Source: Tetragonia tetragonoides (taxonomy: Eukaryota > Streptophyta > Magnoliopsida > Caryophyllales > Aizoaceae). From it: DNA of 64,000 nucleotides. Positions 33,281-45,110 of the stretch are shown one piece after another. The translations under genes and the position numbers were made by a program. Every line of letters starts with the position of its first letter. The stretch's first letter is position 1. The stretch covers positions 17,075,501-17,139,500 of the forward strand of contig CM076144.1 of the NCBI GenBank assembly GCA_038025085.1. Direction: 5' to 3'. The notes under the pieces were generated by a model. That model did not search any database, was not told where the DNA came from, and saw nothing but the letters and a program-made list of their open reading frames with translations.

Positions 33281-35040
33281 ATCCCTATGCTAAACCTTTC
33301 ACAATGAGGTTAAGTAATGAGTCTCGTCGTGGCTTTCTAGAATGATATCCTCTTTCTTAAGTGGCTTCAATGGAGAGACACTGGATTGTGCTGTTCAACT
33401 TCCCCTTTGGAATTCTAGCTTCTGTTGATCCATTGTCAACTCATGAATCATGACCATGTGGAATCTCTAAGTTGTGCTCTTAGCCTGTGGTATTTGGGTT
33501 AGTGGCAACTAATGAACGTTCGAGAGTCAAACACATAGACTTTCTCTTGGCATGATGATCCTCATTTTGAGTATTTGAGTACTGCTTATAGGTATCTTAA
33601 GTAGGGTTCCATTATGACTATCTTGATGACTGATTCGTTACTGCAACACTAGTTAAATGAGAGGTCAACCATACATACAGTTTATTTCATTGCTGTGCCA
33701 TATACCAGTTGCCTTTCTCATTTGTTGCACAGTGTAGTCTTGCTTTATACTCGTTTTCATTAATATTGAAGCGCCACTACTAGTAATATGGAGCCAGTCA
33801 CGAGGACTCGTAATTGAGGGGCTGGGAAAAGGGATATAGGGACTCAACTTACGTCCTCTTGCAATTGAGACGGGAACAGATAGATCTAGTATAGTGATGC
33901 TGAAGTGAACCTGTCATTTTATAGTTTTATTCCCAATTATAATCTTTTGCCTTCCCTGTTTCTATAACCTTTCAATTCTATGGTTCTAGTCCCAATTATA
34001 TTCTATTTCCTTCCTCCGTAATCCCTCCATCCCGTTCTAAAAGTTGTCTGCATTTCTTAACATGTCATGCTTTGGAATTAGCATTAGCGTTCAGTAAGGA
34101 GACTTCACGTAGAATGAGAGATTCACATGGAGAATATTGCAAGAAATGGAAATTGACAATGAAAAGAGGGCAGTCTAGATTAGAAAGCAAGATATTTAGA
34201 TGCCACAGAAGGAGCAGATTCCTCCTCTTCCTTCCACCAGTTTAATAACAGTTGCAAATTTAGGCAACCAAATCAACCAACCAATATGGCAATATCTATC
34301 CAACCAGGTGATAAGTGTTACAAGGTAGTTTATTCAGTAAACTTAGTCATTATGCCATGGTTTGATTTTAATGTAGGTATTTGTTTGCTGACATTTGCAC
34401 TCATGGTTACCTGAGTGTCGTCCTGGGATAAGTTATATGGTGGTTAAATAGGTGAATATTGTGAGAAAAGTGAATAGTGTCGTCACCACAGCAGAAAGGT
34501 GAAACTTCAGATGAGCCATGTTACATGTAAATTGGTGGGTAGTCATATAGATGCCATAGTAAAAGGGGGTTAATGCATCTGTAGAACCAGAAATCTATTC
34601 AGAATGTTACTACTCAAATCTATTCAGAGCGTTTTTGGGGATTCTAGGCTTCTGGGGTCTTTTTTGGGCTTTGTGAAATTTTTTTCAATCTGAACCCTAA
34701 AACATAACCAAAGGATGTATTTGACCCAAAACTCAATCCGAAATGACCCGACCCAAAACTCAATCCGAAATGACCCAACTCAAAACTCGCTGGTTGAGCT
34801 GTTTGACAGGTCTAGTTATGATTTTTATTCTCAGGTCTATTTATAAGCTTCCGTATGATGAGTGCACCTTTTTCTTTAAGTTCTCCTTAATCATGCTTTT
34901 GGGTATTACATGGGAGGGTTTGGCAGAGGAAGCATAGTTGAGTGGATAGAACATTTCATGCTAACTCAAAGATAGAGAACCCATGTAGATATAAACTTCA
35001 TAAATACATAACATAATTATGAGCCAATATACTAGGAAGG
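33281..35040. other. Intergenic region with decayed MITE pieces
   Basis: 'atccctccatcccgttctaa' at 34021 resembles a Stowaway terminus. 34720-34815 holds 'gacccaaaactcaatccgaa' doubled and ends in gctgtttgacaggtcta, a single terminus of a hAT-type MITE like that at 39493-40044. No gene was recognised. Confidence 0.5.
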
Positions 35041-35105
35041 CTAATAGCTAAGATTCTACTCATCATTCGGTCAATCACCTTTCTGGAAGCAGTCTTACAT
35101 TTGAG

Positions 35106-35824
35106 TCAAGCCCATAACTGCCACCAGTCTGAGGCATAATTGTTTTCAGAGAGGCTGGTAGTTTCTAAGATGTTGCAGTTCCGAGATGATGCTAGAGAGC
35201 CATCTGCAGATCCTATCATTTCGAAGGGGTCTGGCTTATCTGGCTCATCCTCAATATACATGAAGCTTTCAGATTTAGCATTGGGCAGAAGCTTTTCATG
35301 ATTGTAATCTTCTGGCTGAGCAAGGTGCATATCTTGCGAGTTCAAAAAACTAGATTTTCTGTTGCTGCTGCATGTAGCTGGTTCGGAATTGTTTGTGCTC
35401 TCCTGTAGATCCCTTAATCTCTGAAGCTGCTTAAATCAGTAATAGAGGCACAAATGATGTTAGGAAGATGCACGTTCTTGTATTTGAAAGGGTAAGTTGA
35501 TTGTGATTGTACCTGGGTGACCAAGGACTGAAGTTCTTTCTGAAGGGACTCAAACTGAGAAGCGAGTCTGTCATAACGAACTTTCAAAGTGGTGTATTCA
35601 CATTCAATCTGTTTTGACTTGCATCGAGCTCTCCTGTTCTGGAACCAAACAGCCACCTGACGAGGATGGAGTCCCAGCTGGTTGGCAATTTGCTGTTTTG
35701 TTTGTGATTCAGGCCTCGTTTCTGAGATGAACTTTGATTGTAGGGATTTAACTTGCTTGTCAGTGAATCTTCTCTTGTTGCCATTTCTGTTTATCTGCAT
35801 ATCTGCCATTAGGTTAAAGTCCAT
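35106..35824 (-). CDS. HD-Zip class I transcription factor, ATHB7/ATHB12-like
   Basis: Two exons: 35824-35513 (104 codons) and 35426-35106 (106 codons plus TGA), giving 210 residues. The homeodomain begins NGNKRRFTDKQVKSLQ near residue 14, and its recognition helix is VAVWFQNRRARCKSKQ. A leucine zipper follows directly (EYTTLKVRYDRLASQFESLQ, then LVTQ joined to LQRLRDL across the intron). The C-terminus is acidic and aromatic, ending DWWQLWA, an activation-type ending of HD-Zip I proteins. KSKQIECEY after the homeodomain and RLASQFESL in the zipper are closest, from memory, to the ABA- and drought-induced ATHB7/12 subgroup. The intron position inside the zipper is also typical. The exact orthologue is not assigned. 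Confidence 0.92.
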
Positions 35825-35905
35825 AGCTAGGTTTCATGTAGGATTTGCGCCCTGCAAATTTTGTTGTTGTGATTATACGGTTGTTGCTACTGCTAGCAGC
35901 CTAGC

Positions 35906-35913
35906 ATTATATA
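35906..35913 (-). promoter_or_regulatory. TATA box of the HD-Zip gene
   Basis: On the minus strand TATATAAT lies 82 bp before the start codon, inside CCTATATAATGC. Confidence 0.6.
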
Positions 35914-36311
35914 GGTTCTCAGGACGGGTATTGCAGTGACAAAAAGGAGGTGTGAACTCATGGAAAATTGAAAATGGAGGTGAAAAATAGCTGTCCAAAA
36001 AGAATTGGTGTTTATGTAGTTTGTAAAATGAGTAATAGGTGTGAATGTATGGATTATTGAGTTTCTAAAAGGGGTTCATCACCAGGGAGGCCCCCCTGAT
36101 AGATTATGATGGGAAAGAGCGTACTGTAGGAAGAATCTTGCTTGTTATTCAATTGGGAAACTCTGGTGAGTATTCATTCATTTGGGTTGGATATCAAAAT
36201 ATCAGTTGCAGGCTTGCTTGTTTGAGATGGTATTGCGATTCTGCTGCATATTTAATTATTTTTGTGTCAATGGATCCGTCCAATTATCGTATTAGAGCAC
36301 GGCAATAGTTA

Positions 36312-36557
36312 GGGTGCGTTTTTTAGGGTTGAACTGAACTGAACTGAACTGAATTCAACGTCACTGAACTGAACTGAATTTAATATCACTGAGCTGGACA
36401 CTGCTGAACTGAATTGAACACAACTTGATATATGAGATAAAAAATATGTTCCTGAATTCAGCACCATTAAATTAAACTGAGTATTATTTAACTGAATTGA
36501 AAATTACTGAATTAACACCTGAATTGAACTGACTATATAAGTTCTAAAGAACGCGCC
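36312..36557. mobile_element. MITE with GAACT repeats
   Basis: The left end gggtgcgttttttagggttg and the right end, reverse complement of ggcgcgttctttagaactt, form an imperfect inverted repeat. The interior is largely GAACT/GAATT-type five-base repeats ('actgaactgaactgaa' and variants). No target-site duplication was found. Confidence 0.6.
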
Positions 36558-36849
36558 ATTTTGTCAAATGAACTGGGCAGTAGTTATTTCCTACGGAGTA
36601 ATTTCTGAAGGGGTAGCAAATCTGATCTCCTATTAAAGGGGTGTGAGTTCACAGTTGTGAGTTGTGACAATCACCCCCCCTCCGCAGATTCGATGATGAA
36701 GACCAAATTAGTGGTGGGGACATGTGTCCCTCTTTAATGAATTAAGTCAAGGAGAAGTCGTAGCAACGGGGGAAAAACTAGCACAAAAAAGGTTGAGTGG
36801 TACCCCCAAGGTAAGAAAAAAAACATTAGAAAGGAGCCAATGAGGAAGT

Positions 36850-37330
36850 GACTGAAAGGGTCATTCTTTTTTCTTCAAGAAGCTGGTTGAGACTAAGAAG
36901 TTTTTTTTTTACTTGTATTTGTCGTCGATCACAGTGAATATTTTCCCACGCTGGTTTGTAGCTATTTTAAATGGTAGGATAATTGGCTAAGGAATTTAAA
37001 GTTGCTCCATGCCTAAAGCGAGATTCGAACCCTTAAACTTGATTAAGGATGGATGAGTCCCTACCATTTAGCTACACCTCCTTGGTTAGACTAAGAAGCA
37101 TTTGTTGTATCAACAAGTGTATTTGCTTATGATGTTAGTGATGATCCTTTCCGCGACAACAACAAGTGTGGAAAGAGCATTTTCCGCAATGAAGATTGTG
37201 AAGAGCTAATTATTTAATGATAACTAGATTGTCTTTATCAAGAGGGCTTTTTCTACAAGTTAGCGATGAGGAAATCATAAGCCGCTTTCAAAATATGGAA
37301 ACTCGTAGAGAAAAAATTGCAATTTTTATT
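36850..37330 (+). pseudogene. hAT transposase C-terminal relic, interrupted by a SINE
   Basis: Joining the sequence on either side of the SINE at 36901-37083 gives KLVETKKHLLYQQVYLL, then TTTSVERAFSAMKIVKS, then in another frame SDEEIISRFQNMETRRE. This is the hAT dimerisation domain (the ERAFS motif is diagnostic) of the ZMYM1/TTF-type group. Stops and frameshifts are frequent. No terminal repeats of the parent element were found. Confidence 0.85.
36901..37083 (-). mobile_element. tRNA-derived SINE (Au-like) with TSD
   Basis: On the minus strand the element starts aaggaggtgtagctaaatgg (A-box region), has GGTTCGAATCTC (B box) near 37035, and ends in a 10-base A run (plus-strand T run 36901-36910). 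Flanks are GGTTGAGACTAAGAAG (36885-36900) and GGTTAGACTAAGAAG (37084-37098), a target-site duplication with one deleted base. The duplicated target is codons of the hAT relic. Confidence 0.92.
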
Positions 37331-37863
37331 TCTATGTTGGATAAATTTCATTGTCTTTTCATAAGACGGTTGTTATGGTACTATAGCGACTTAATTATGT
37401 TGAGTTTGTTTAAATGTATTATCACTTTGAAGTTCAAAACAAATGTACTATCACTTTGGATTTTTTTTCTATCTTAAATTTTGCATCCATACTTTATATT
37501 TACTACGTACGCCATTGTCTATACCTAGCTTAAATATAAGTGAAAGTCCAATCCTTCCATTCTAAAATGTAGCTCAAACTATCTCTGTCATAAGTTTGGA
37601 CAAAGTATTCTCGAACATATGGTTTAATTTTTAGGTCAGAGTGGTCTTTAGAAATAAACTTTTGTATAGACTCTCCGAAACCGAATTTGGGAGAATCTTG
37701 ACTTAAAAAAAATATTTGGCCAATTTTTTTCATGTTTTCCTCGCCATTTTCTTAATTACTCTATGTTTCTTTTTTTTATGTTCCCTTTTTTCTTTATTTT
37801 TTTTCTTTTTCCTTGTCTCCCTCTCTCTTCCGAACGATTTTCTTAAAAAGGGTTAGTTTGGAG
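37331..37863. other. Non-coding spacer
   Basis: T-rich sequence. No gene or element was recognised. Confidence 0.5.
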
Positions 37864-38177
37864 TTACAAAAACTTGTGTGGATTTAGTCCATGGTGGACC
37901 AGTACTTGGAGTCACCCCCTACTTTACCTGGAGCCACCCCTCTAAAGGTGGAGTCACCTCTACTTCACCTTAAGTCACCCCTTAATTTTATATTTGGCAC
38001 CACCCCTACTTCACTTGGAGTCACCCCCTACTTTATCTCGAGCCACCCTTTACTTTACCTGGAGTCACCCCTCCTCAAAATTATTCAAAATTACTTCACC
38101 TGAAGCCATCCTCTACTTCACCTGTAGCCACCCCTCAAAATTAATTGGTTCACGGTGGACTAAGTCCACACGACATG
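37864..38177. mobile_element. TIR element with internal minisatellite, copy 2
   Basis: The left end reads ttgtgtggatttagtccatg and the right end is the reverse complement of gtcgtgtggacttagtccac, a terminal inverted repeat of about 28 bp. The interior is a chain of diverged 'acttcacctggagccaccc' units in the same order as copy 1 (7130-7433). It is non-coding. Superfamily not recognised; its right end directly meets another inverted-repeat element. Confidence 0.8.
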
Positions 38178-38180
38178 CTG

Positions 38181-38571
38181 AGAAAGTAATATTCAGATTA
38201 GGCTGGGTTAGAAAGTATTTCTCATAAGAGTGTCCACATAGGCTTGGTATTTCACGAGCCATGTTTTTTTTTTCTCTGTCCAGAACAAGAGTCGCTATTT
38301 CACCCGGGTAGCGACTTTCTTCTGCGCTCTCTTCCACGCCCAATGCGGTTGTTTGCTGAACCAGATAAAGTCACTACCGCGGGTAGCGTCTTCGTATCAC
38401 GTTAGTCGCTGTCTCTGACAGCGACTTTGCTAAAGAAAAGTCGCTCTCCTTGATAGTGACTTACGCTGTGGGATGGGAAAAAAAAATTGAGACTCATGAA
38501 ATTCCCAAACCTACGTAGACACTCTTATGAAAAATACTTTCTAACCCGATCTAATCTGAATAGTACTTTCT
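38181..38571. mobile_element. MITE with ~80 bp terminal inverted repeats
   Basis: Both ends begin agaaagta; the left continues attcagattaggctgggtta and the right (reverse complement) attcagattagatcgggtta. Pairing extends past 'gtatttctcataagagtgtc' to about 80 bp per arm. The 230 bp centre is rich in tagcgac/gtcgct motifs that also pair with each other. It is non-coding, and a target-site duplication was not fixed. Confidence 0.85.
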
Positions 38572-38811
38572 ACAATAGCCCTTTTTAAAAAAATCGTTCC
38601 TCTCTCACAGTAATTTCCACTCTCTTTCTCTCCTTATCATCACTATCTCTCTCCTTCCCTGTTTATTCATGGGGGAGGGGAAGGAACTAAAACATATCGG
38701 GGAACATTAGAAGAGTTGTTACTAGCGTGTGCAGTGTACCGCCATGGAATCAGTACCTGAGACTCCATAGACAACGAACTTCTAAAACAAGCATTTTTCT
38801 CTTAAATGTCC

Positions 38812-39166
38812 TCTATCCGATTTATGGACATTTTTACACTTTTCTTTTTGGTTCGGCTCATGAAAATATTTATAATTCATTATATGGTAATGATTTTGGG
38901 GTTCATTTTTCTATTTTACCCTTCATTACTTCTCACCCCATGAGCCTATATTCCCTTGGTCAGAATCTCTCTCCTCCTTTTCCCACCAAAATCCCACCCA
39001 TCCGCTCTTTAATTGTCCCAACCACAAGTATATTTTATCTCTCTAAAACCCATATCACCGATATGCTCCTCCAAGGATATGCTTGGAACAATTGTACCCA
39101 GTGCTTTTTCATTAGTTTTTGTACCATGCTCCAGTATAAAAAATTTCATAGATCGGAGGGAGTACT
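38812..39166. mobile_element. Stowaway-like MITE
   Basis: The right end gatcggagggagta matches the Stowaway terminus and is followed by CT after the TA target. The left end (cctctatccgatttatgg) is a degenerate version. The interior matches the fragment at 5918-6165. Confidence 0.6.
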
Positions 39167-39492
39167 ATCATAACCAACGTAGTGGACTTTTTTTTTTTTT
39201 TGAGAGGAACAAATATATTGGACTTCAATATATTATGGTGTACGTCTTTTGATGAGATATCTCTTCAAGTTGTTTCATAATAATCCAAGACAACCTTGGC
39301 CAAACTACAATAAAATCAATACGTCAAAATAGTGAGATTGAAATTCTCAAGGCATATCTACAGTTGTACCAATACCATGATACATTTTCTTGTCTCTTTT
39401 TTCTGCAGAATCAATAAAAAAAAATCAATACTCGAATTCCAGTTGTTTTGATGAAAAACAGGGGAAGAGAGAGACACTGACGAGTGGGAGAG

Positions 39493-40044
39493 TAGAGTTG
39501 TCAAATAGGTCAGGTCGCGTCGTGTTTGTGTTCGTGTCAAGGTTAAACGTGTCGAAAATCTCTTGACCCAAACCTAACCCATTTATTAATCGTGTCAAAA
39601 ATCCTTAACCTACACCTGATATGTTTAATAATCGTGTTACCTGTTTAATGACTTGTTAACCTGTTTATCTTTAGTTATATTCTAAACTAATTGAAATATG
39701 AGGATTAAAAACATAAATTTTACCTACAAAATTAAAGTTCTAACCATATAAGTGTATATTCAACAGTCTAAAATTATTTAAATGCTCAAGATAGGTGAGA
39801 TTTTATTACATTATTTACTTGTTACAAATTATTTAAATTTAAATTTTACAATTAAAATTAAACGTGTCGTAAGCAGGTTGTTTTCGTGTCGGAAATCTCA
39901 ACCTTAACCTAACCCATTTAACTAAACGTGTTACTCGTATCGACCCATTTAATTAAACGGGTCGAAACCTCTCAACACCAACCCGCTACATTCGTGTCCG
40001 ATTCGTGTCGTGTTGTCGTGTCGTGTCAGCTTTTGACAGCTCTA
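39493..40044. mobile_element. hAT-type MITE with 8 bp TSD
   Basis: The 552 bp element starts tagagttgtcaaataggtc and ends gtcagcttttgacagctcta. Flanks TGGGAGAG (39485-39492) and TGGAAGAG (40045-40052) form an 8 bp target-site duplication with one mismatch. The interior repeats cgtgtcg and cccatttaa motifs. It lies about 520 bp beyond the 3' end of the methyltransferase gene. Confidence 0.9.
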
Positions 40045-42723
40045 TGGAAGAGAGTGTGTGTGAGACCTGAGAGGAGAGAGAAAGAGGGGAGGAAAAGGAA
40101 ACAGAAGAAATAAAGAAAAAGGAGAAGGAAAAAGAAGAAATATAATATGGACAAACTATTAAAAAAATATAATAACAATAATAAATTAATTAAGAACTAA
40201 GCCTACCCTATGAATATAGTCACAGCTCACAGGCTTACAGCAAATGAGACCAACTTCAAAGGAACTTACACAAAGGCTCACGTTCACTTTGAAGATTGTC
40301 CATACCAAAACAACTCCAAACTCTCACAATCACCTAACTCTGTAGTTGTGATGTAGTAATAGTGAAGAGCCATCTTTCACAGACACGGGAACTCGAGGAT
40401 TGGTTTCGGGCGAGGATCCGAGGATCGGATCATTGGACTCGTCAATTTTAAGGATTTTCCCTTGTTTTATTGCTAATTGAAGTGTCCAAATGTCATATCG
40501 TATCCAAGTATCCGTGTCGGATACGTCTCTTAAAATGAAAAGTCCGAGAATCATAGGCGAAGGGATCATCTTTTGTAATTGTCAACAAACAGCACCTTCA
40601 CCGGGTGGTGAGGACCAAGCTCACTATGGGAAAGTTTGCCTTTCCATCCCATCTTCTCCATTGAGTCTTTCACTTTGTAAAGAGTATCTATGTGATCCCT
40701 CACAATAACAGCACCACGAGGCCGAACAATCCTGTACATCTCCAAGAGTATATCGAGTATATCACACCTGCTCAAAACAAAAAATGAAGAGTTTGAACAT
40801 ACATCCTAATTTCATCCAAGATAGAAAAAGGTCACAGTGGAGCCATGAATTCATAAACATATTGCATTATATCATGCATTCATTATAAAACCATGAAAAC
40901 CAGAAATGTGAAGGATTTATATCCAATAAAACCTCCATATGAACAAAGATGACAAACCAGGATGAGATGTAATTTAACCTCAACGACGACACAATTATGT
41001 CAAGTTTAGCTCCCTCTATACCTTTTACAAGGGGAATGGCCTCCCAAGGAAATGGGGAGTAAGCGACATAAACATGCTTGCTAGATGAGCACGAGTAAGC
41101 TCAGAGATTCAGAGATCCCTCATTCATGGCCTCAGTCGTAATATAAACTCATAACCACTAGGCCAGGATCTCATTGGTTAAAATTTTGAAAATATATATA
41201 ATTCAACATTACAAAGTGTCTGTTGCCCCGCCCCGCCCCGCCCTCTCTCTCTCTCTCTTAGTTTTTTTTTTTTTTTTCTTTCAGGGGTGTGGTTGGGTGG
41301 GGTTGGATAGCTGCATCAAACCAATCCAATCAAAGTAAACTTCTATTATAGTCAATCATAGGATTGATCGATATGAAGATTAACTAGTATCATACCAGTG
41401 ATTCATTATATGATTGAGCAAAAGTAATCATAAGATGGATATGACTTCAAGGACTAACTAAAATCAAAGACAACTTCAAAAACAGTCACCTGTTCATATA
41501 GATACTAAATACACCATCAGCGTGTAGCAGATCATATGTCCGAGGGTACGTCGAGAACGGCTCGCACCTGTACAAGTCGAGAAAGGATCATACAAGCATT
41601 CCACATCTTGGTATTAGAAAGTATTACATTGGACAGTCAAGTAGTCAACAAATACAACAACAACCAATAGTACAACTGAAACATGTTCTTACGTGCAACA
41701 TATGTGTCACAGGAATTTCAATATTTCATCTTCCTTGCTTCCGATCTGTAGCTATTGTTTTGACTACTTCAGTAAACTTGTCCATTTCGGACATTTAGTT
41801 GCTAGCAGTAAATGAAATGTTGTTCATAAGACGGACGTAGTTGAAGAAACATGCTTAGTCAGCTGAATACTGACGGCTTGATGCCTTGATATAAGCTTTG
41901 AGATAACTTTGATGGATAAGCGAGATACACAATCTAACAAATTCATATACCTAACACCTATTTCATTGAGGACTAATACAATCCCTGAACATGATAACTG
42001 CAACACACAAGGTTGCCAATTTGAATGAACTTATGGGGCGAATTAATTGCCTGTACATATTCAGGATGCTGCTAGATACAATCAGACGCTTAATAAGGAG
42101 ACGTGTCCAGGGTCTTACCAATTCATGTAACTTCCTATAAGCCCACGTTCATAAATCAGACCAAGTGTGTTATTTGCTGAGTCAAAATGGACCACATTCA
42201 TAACCCAAACAGGGTATGTAGATAATGCAGCAGCAAATCCCCCTAAGCCAGCATTCATATCCATTATATTTCTGAATCCGCCTTTGAATAGAGAATCAAG
42301 GACACCTCCATAGTGTTCAACTCTTCTTTTCCACACCAGATTGTCTTCGTCAAAGGCGCTTGAGGTAACTTCCCGAATCCTTGAGCTAGTAATTCTAGGT
42401 GGTGCAACATTCAACCTCCTAGGCCATTTTTCAAGAGCTCCACCAGAGGTATCTTTAACGCTTCTCACATCTGGAAGCTTACTTAGGCATGGCTTCATTT
42501 CTTTATACCTGTCAAAAAAATTGTTAAAAGAACCTAGGAACAGTAATGATTCGGTCATATTTTTAACCAAACGCTGTATTTTCATCGAGGAAAATAGCAG
42601 AAAAGAGATTAGGATGGGAAAGACAATCATAAGAATCACAAAACTTGGCTGTTCTTAATTTTAAATAACTACAATATCCAAAAAGAAAAGCAAATACGGA
42701 TTTACAAAGAATAACAGAAGAAT

Positions 42724-42830
42724 GAGTGGGTAGCCCAGCAGGTATTAACCTCTGAGATTTGTTCCACAGGTCCCAGGTCCGAGCCTCCTCAGGGCCACGA
42801 GATAAATGCAGCTATGGTTCTTATTTTTAA
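42724..42830 (+). mobile_element. Possible SINE in methyltransferase intron 3
   Basis: 'gtgggtagcccagcaggt' resembles an A box and ggtccgagcct a B box, about 45 bp apart, followed by 'tcagggccacgagataaatg'. No poly-A tail or duplication is clear, so the call is tentative. Confidence 0.45.
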
Positions 42831-43544
42831 TGATTTTGAGAGAATTTTCTTCCAGGGCAGGGAGTGAATTACGACAGAAGTTTTCTCCGAAACCACTAAA
42901 ACTACGTGATACAAAAGTATATACAGGCCAAAACAAATATTCTTCCACCAGGTCTCCATCACTTTAAAGGAAAGAAGCATGGATACAGACAATTAGGCAG
43001 ACAGTGTACAAGGTCACACACTCACACTGTTACAGGATGGACAATGGGATGATACACGCGCACAAAAATCTCAGATGAGCCAAATGATGCTAATATTTCA
43101 ATTTAACCAATTACTAAGCTGAAAATGGAGAATTGCAGGGTAGTTTGGATAGAGAAGAAAAGAAAGCACCGAGAAACTCAAATTTCAACTAGCTTAATCA
43201 ACACTGAAAATAGAGAGGAATTGTGAGGAGACAGAGAGACGAGAAGAGAGAGTTCAGAGGGGAATCACTTCATTAGTTCATTTCATAGCCTGATATACAG
43301 AAAGATTTACAGCCTATCTGTAGAGCAAGTAAACGATAATCCAAATGCAAAGTTCCAAATGAAAAACAAAAGCTAACTGTTTTCGCGCCTTGTAGCTTCT
43401 CCATTCTTCTAAACTAGGCTGTGCTAGTCCTGGGGTCTTATAATATGGACCATCAGTGTTTCCGAGTGTATCATAGGACAGAAGAACTTTTCAGAAATTT
43501 AAGAATATGAAGCACAGATACAATTTATGCATACAGAGCTGGCT

Positions 43545-45110
43545 ATGGGTTTGGTAACACAATATGTCCTTCTAGATGTGTCCATGAATCCGAGCTGAAA
43601 GGAGTTATATACCACAAGAAGTGAGCTACCAAAATCCTTTTGCACAGAGTAATGCCATCTTAATTGGTGATCAAGCTAGCCAATAATATACTAGCATGTT
43701 GATATGCACTCTGAGAACGCACATAGTTACCCCATCTTATGGAATTTGACGAACCCTGAAGAACATGGTCTTACTGATCATCTGAACATCTAAACAGTTC
43801 TAAAATCTCTCAAGATTTAATGCCAAAGAATGCTTCTCATATGAAACTCTCAAGAGTCAATCTAATATAGCTGAAGTTGGATTGACATCAAAACATGAAG
43901 TAGGATTGGATTTGGAACACTTTTCTTTCATAGGGCATTCACCAGGTTTGGAACCATCAGTTTTTCTCTAAGACTAGTGTGTATAGTAAAGAGAAGAAAA
44001 CACCATAGTCAATTACAGACTTTTGTTGCACAGACTAGAGATAAGGATAATGTTTGGGGGGGGGGGGGGTGGATTCAAGGGTCATACACATGATGGATCG
44101 AGAAGCTTAGTCTGTCTCTGATTTAGCATTGAACGTTGGATATGGATATTATGTGTAAGAAAAAAGAGTCAGGGTAGCACACAGGTGCACCTAAGTTACC
44201 AATGCTAGCGGTCCCAGTTACTTGCAACTAAGACTAAGCCAATTGAGCTGATTCAAGTACAAATCTACGTCTTTCACCTTCTCCCCAGCTTATTGTAAAT
44301 ACAAATACCTAAGGTACAAATACAGCATGCTGCGTACAAGGTACCCGGGTAAACGATGGACAAAGGACAGCAGAAATTCTCAAAAACGCAGAAAACTGTG
44401 AAGTACAAATATGAATTACGGATACAGATAAGACTATGGGTATAGACATAGTACAGTCCTTCTGGAACTGTCCATGCATCGCAGCTGGAAGGAGTTTTGT
44501 TTCATGTACCACAAGATGTGAGCTACCACAACTATTTTACACGGACTTATTCCAGTCTACTTGGCAACCACGGTGGACAATCATGTGCATAGTTCAAACC
44601 CAGAAGAACAAGATTACTAATCATATGAACCGTTTGCCTGTTTCTCATTCACTATTGCTGGCGGTTCAAACCCACAAGCACAAGATTACTAATCATTTGA
44701 ACTGTTTGCCTGTTTCTCATTTACTAGTTGCAAAAATTGGATATGGATATTATGAGTCAGAGTAACACATATGGCACCTCTCTCCCTAAAACATTGCTGT
44801 TTGGCTGTTTCTCATTTACTATTGCTGGCGGCTCGGGTTCTTCATAGTTACTGAATCTTACAACTAAGACTAAGTCTATTAAACGTATTCATGTCCAAAT
44901 CTACATCTTTCACCTTCTCTCCATCTTGAAAATACAAATTGCTACGAGCTTACACTTACAACAGCTCTCACTTTTCCTTTCCTATTATGTCGATTTACCT
45001 TATTCAAGCCCAAATCTATATTTTCACCTTCTCCCCAGCTTATCATAAATACAAATTGCGGTGATCAAAAAAAAAAAAAAAAATACAAATTGCTAAGATA
45101 CTTACAGACA
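43545..45110. repeat. Dispersed direct repeats inside methyltransferase intron 3
   Basis: A block with 'tccttctNgaNNtgtccatg' then 'aaggagttNtNt...taccacaag' occurs at 43565 and 44455. 'tttgcctgtttctcattNact' occurs at 44633, 44705 and, as tttggctgtttctcatttac, at 44800. 'caaatctacNtctttcacct' followed by ttctcNccagcttat occurs at 44260, 44897 and 45010. The intron has therefore grown by several partial duplications. No transposon ends or coding sequence were found. Confidence 0.75.

Noticed and set aside
37020..37060. Possible tRNA gene with a GGTTCGAATC B box
   Set aside because: It lies inside a poly-A tailed element bounded by a target-site duplication. No cloverleaf arms pair, so it is a SINE.
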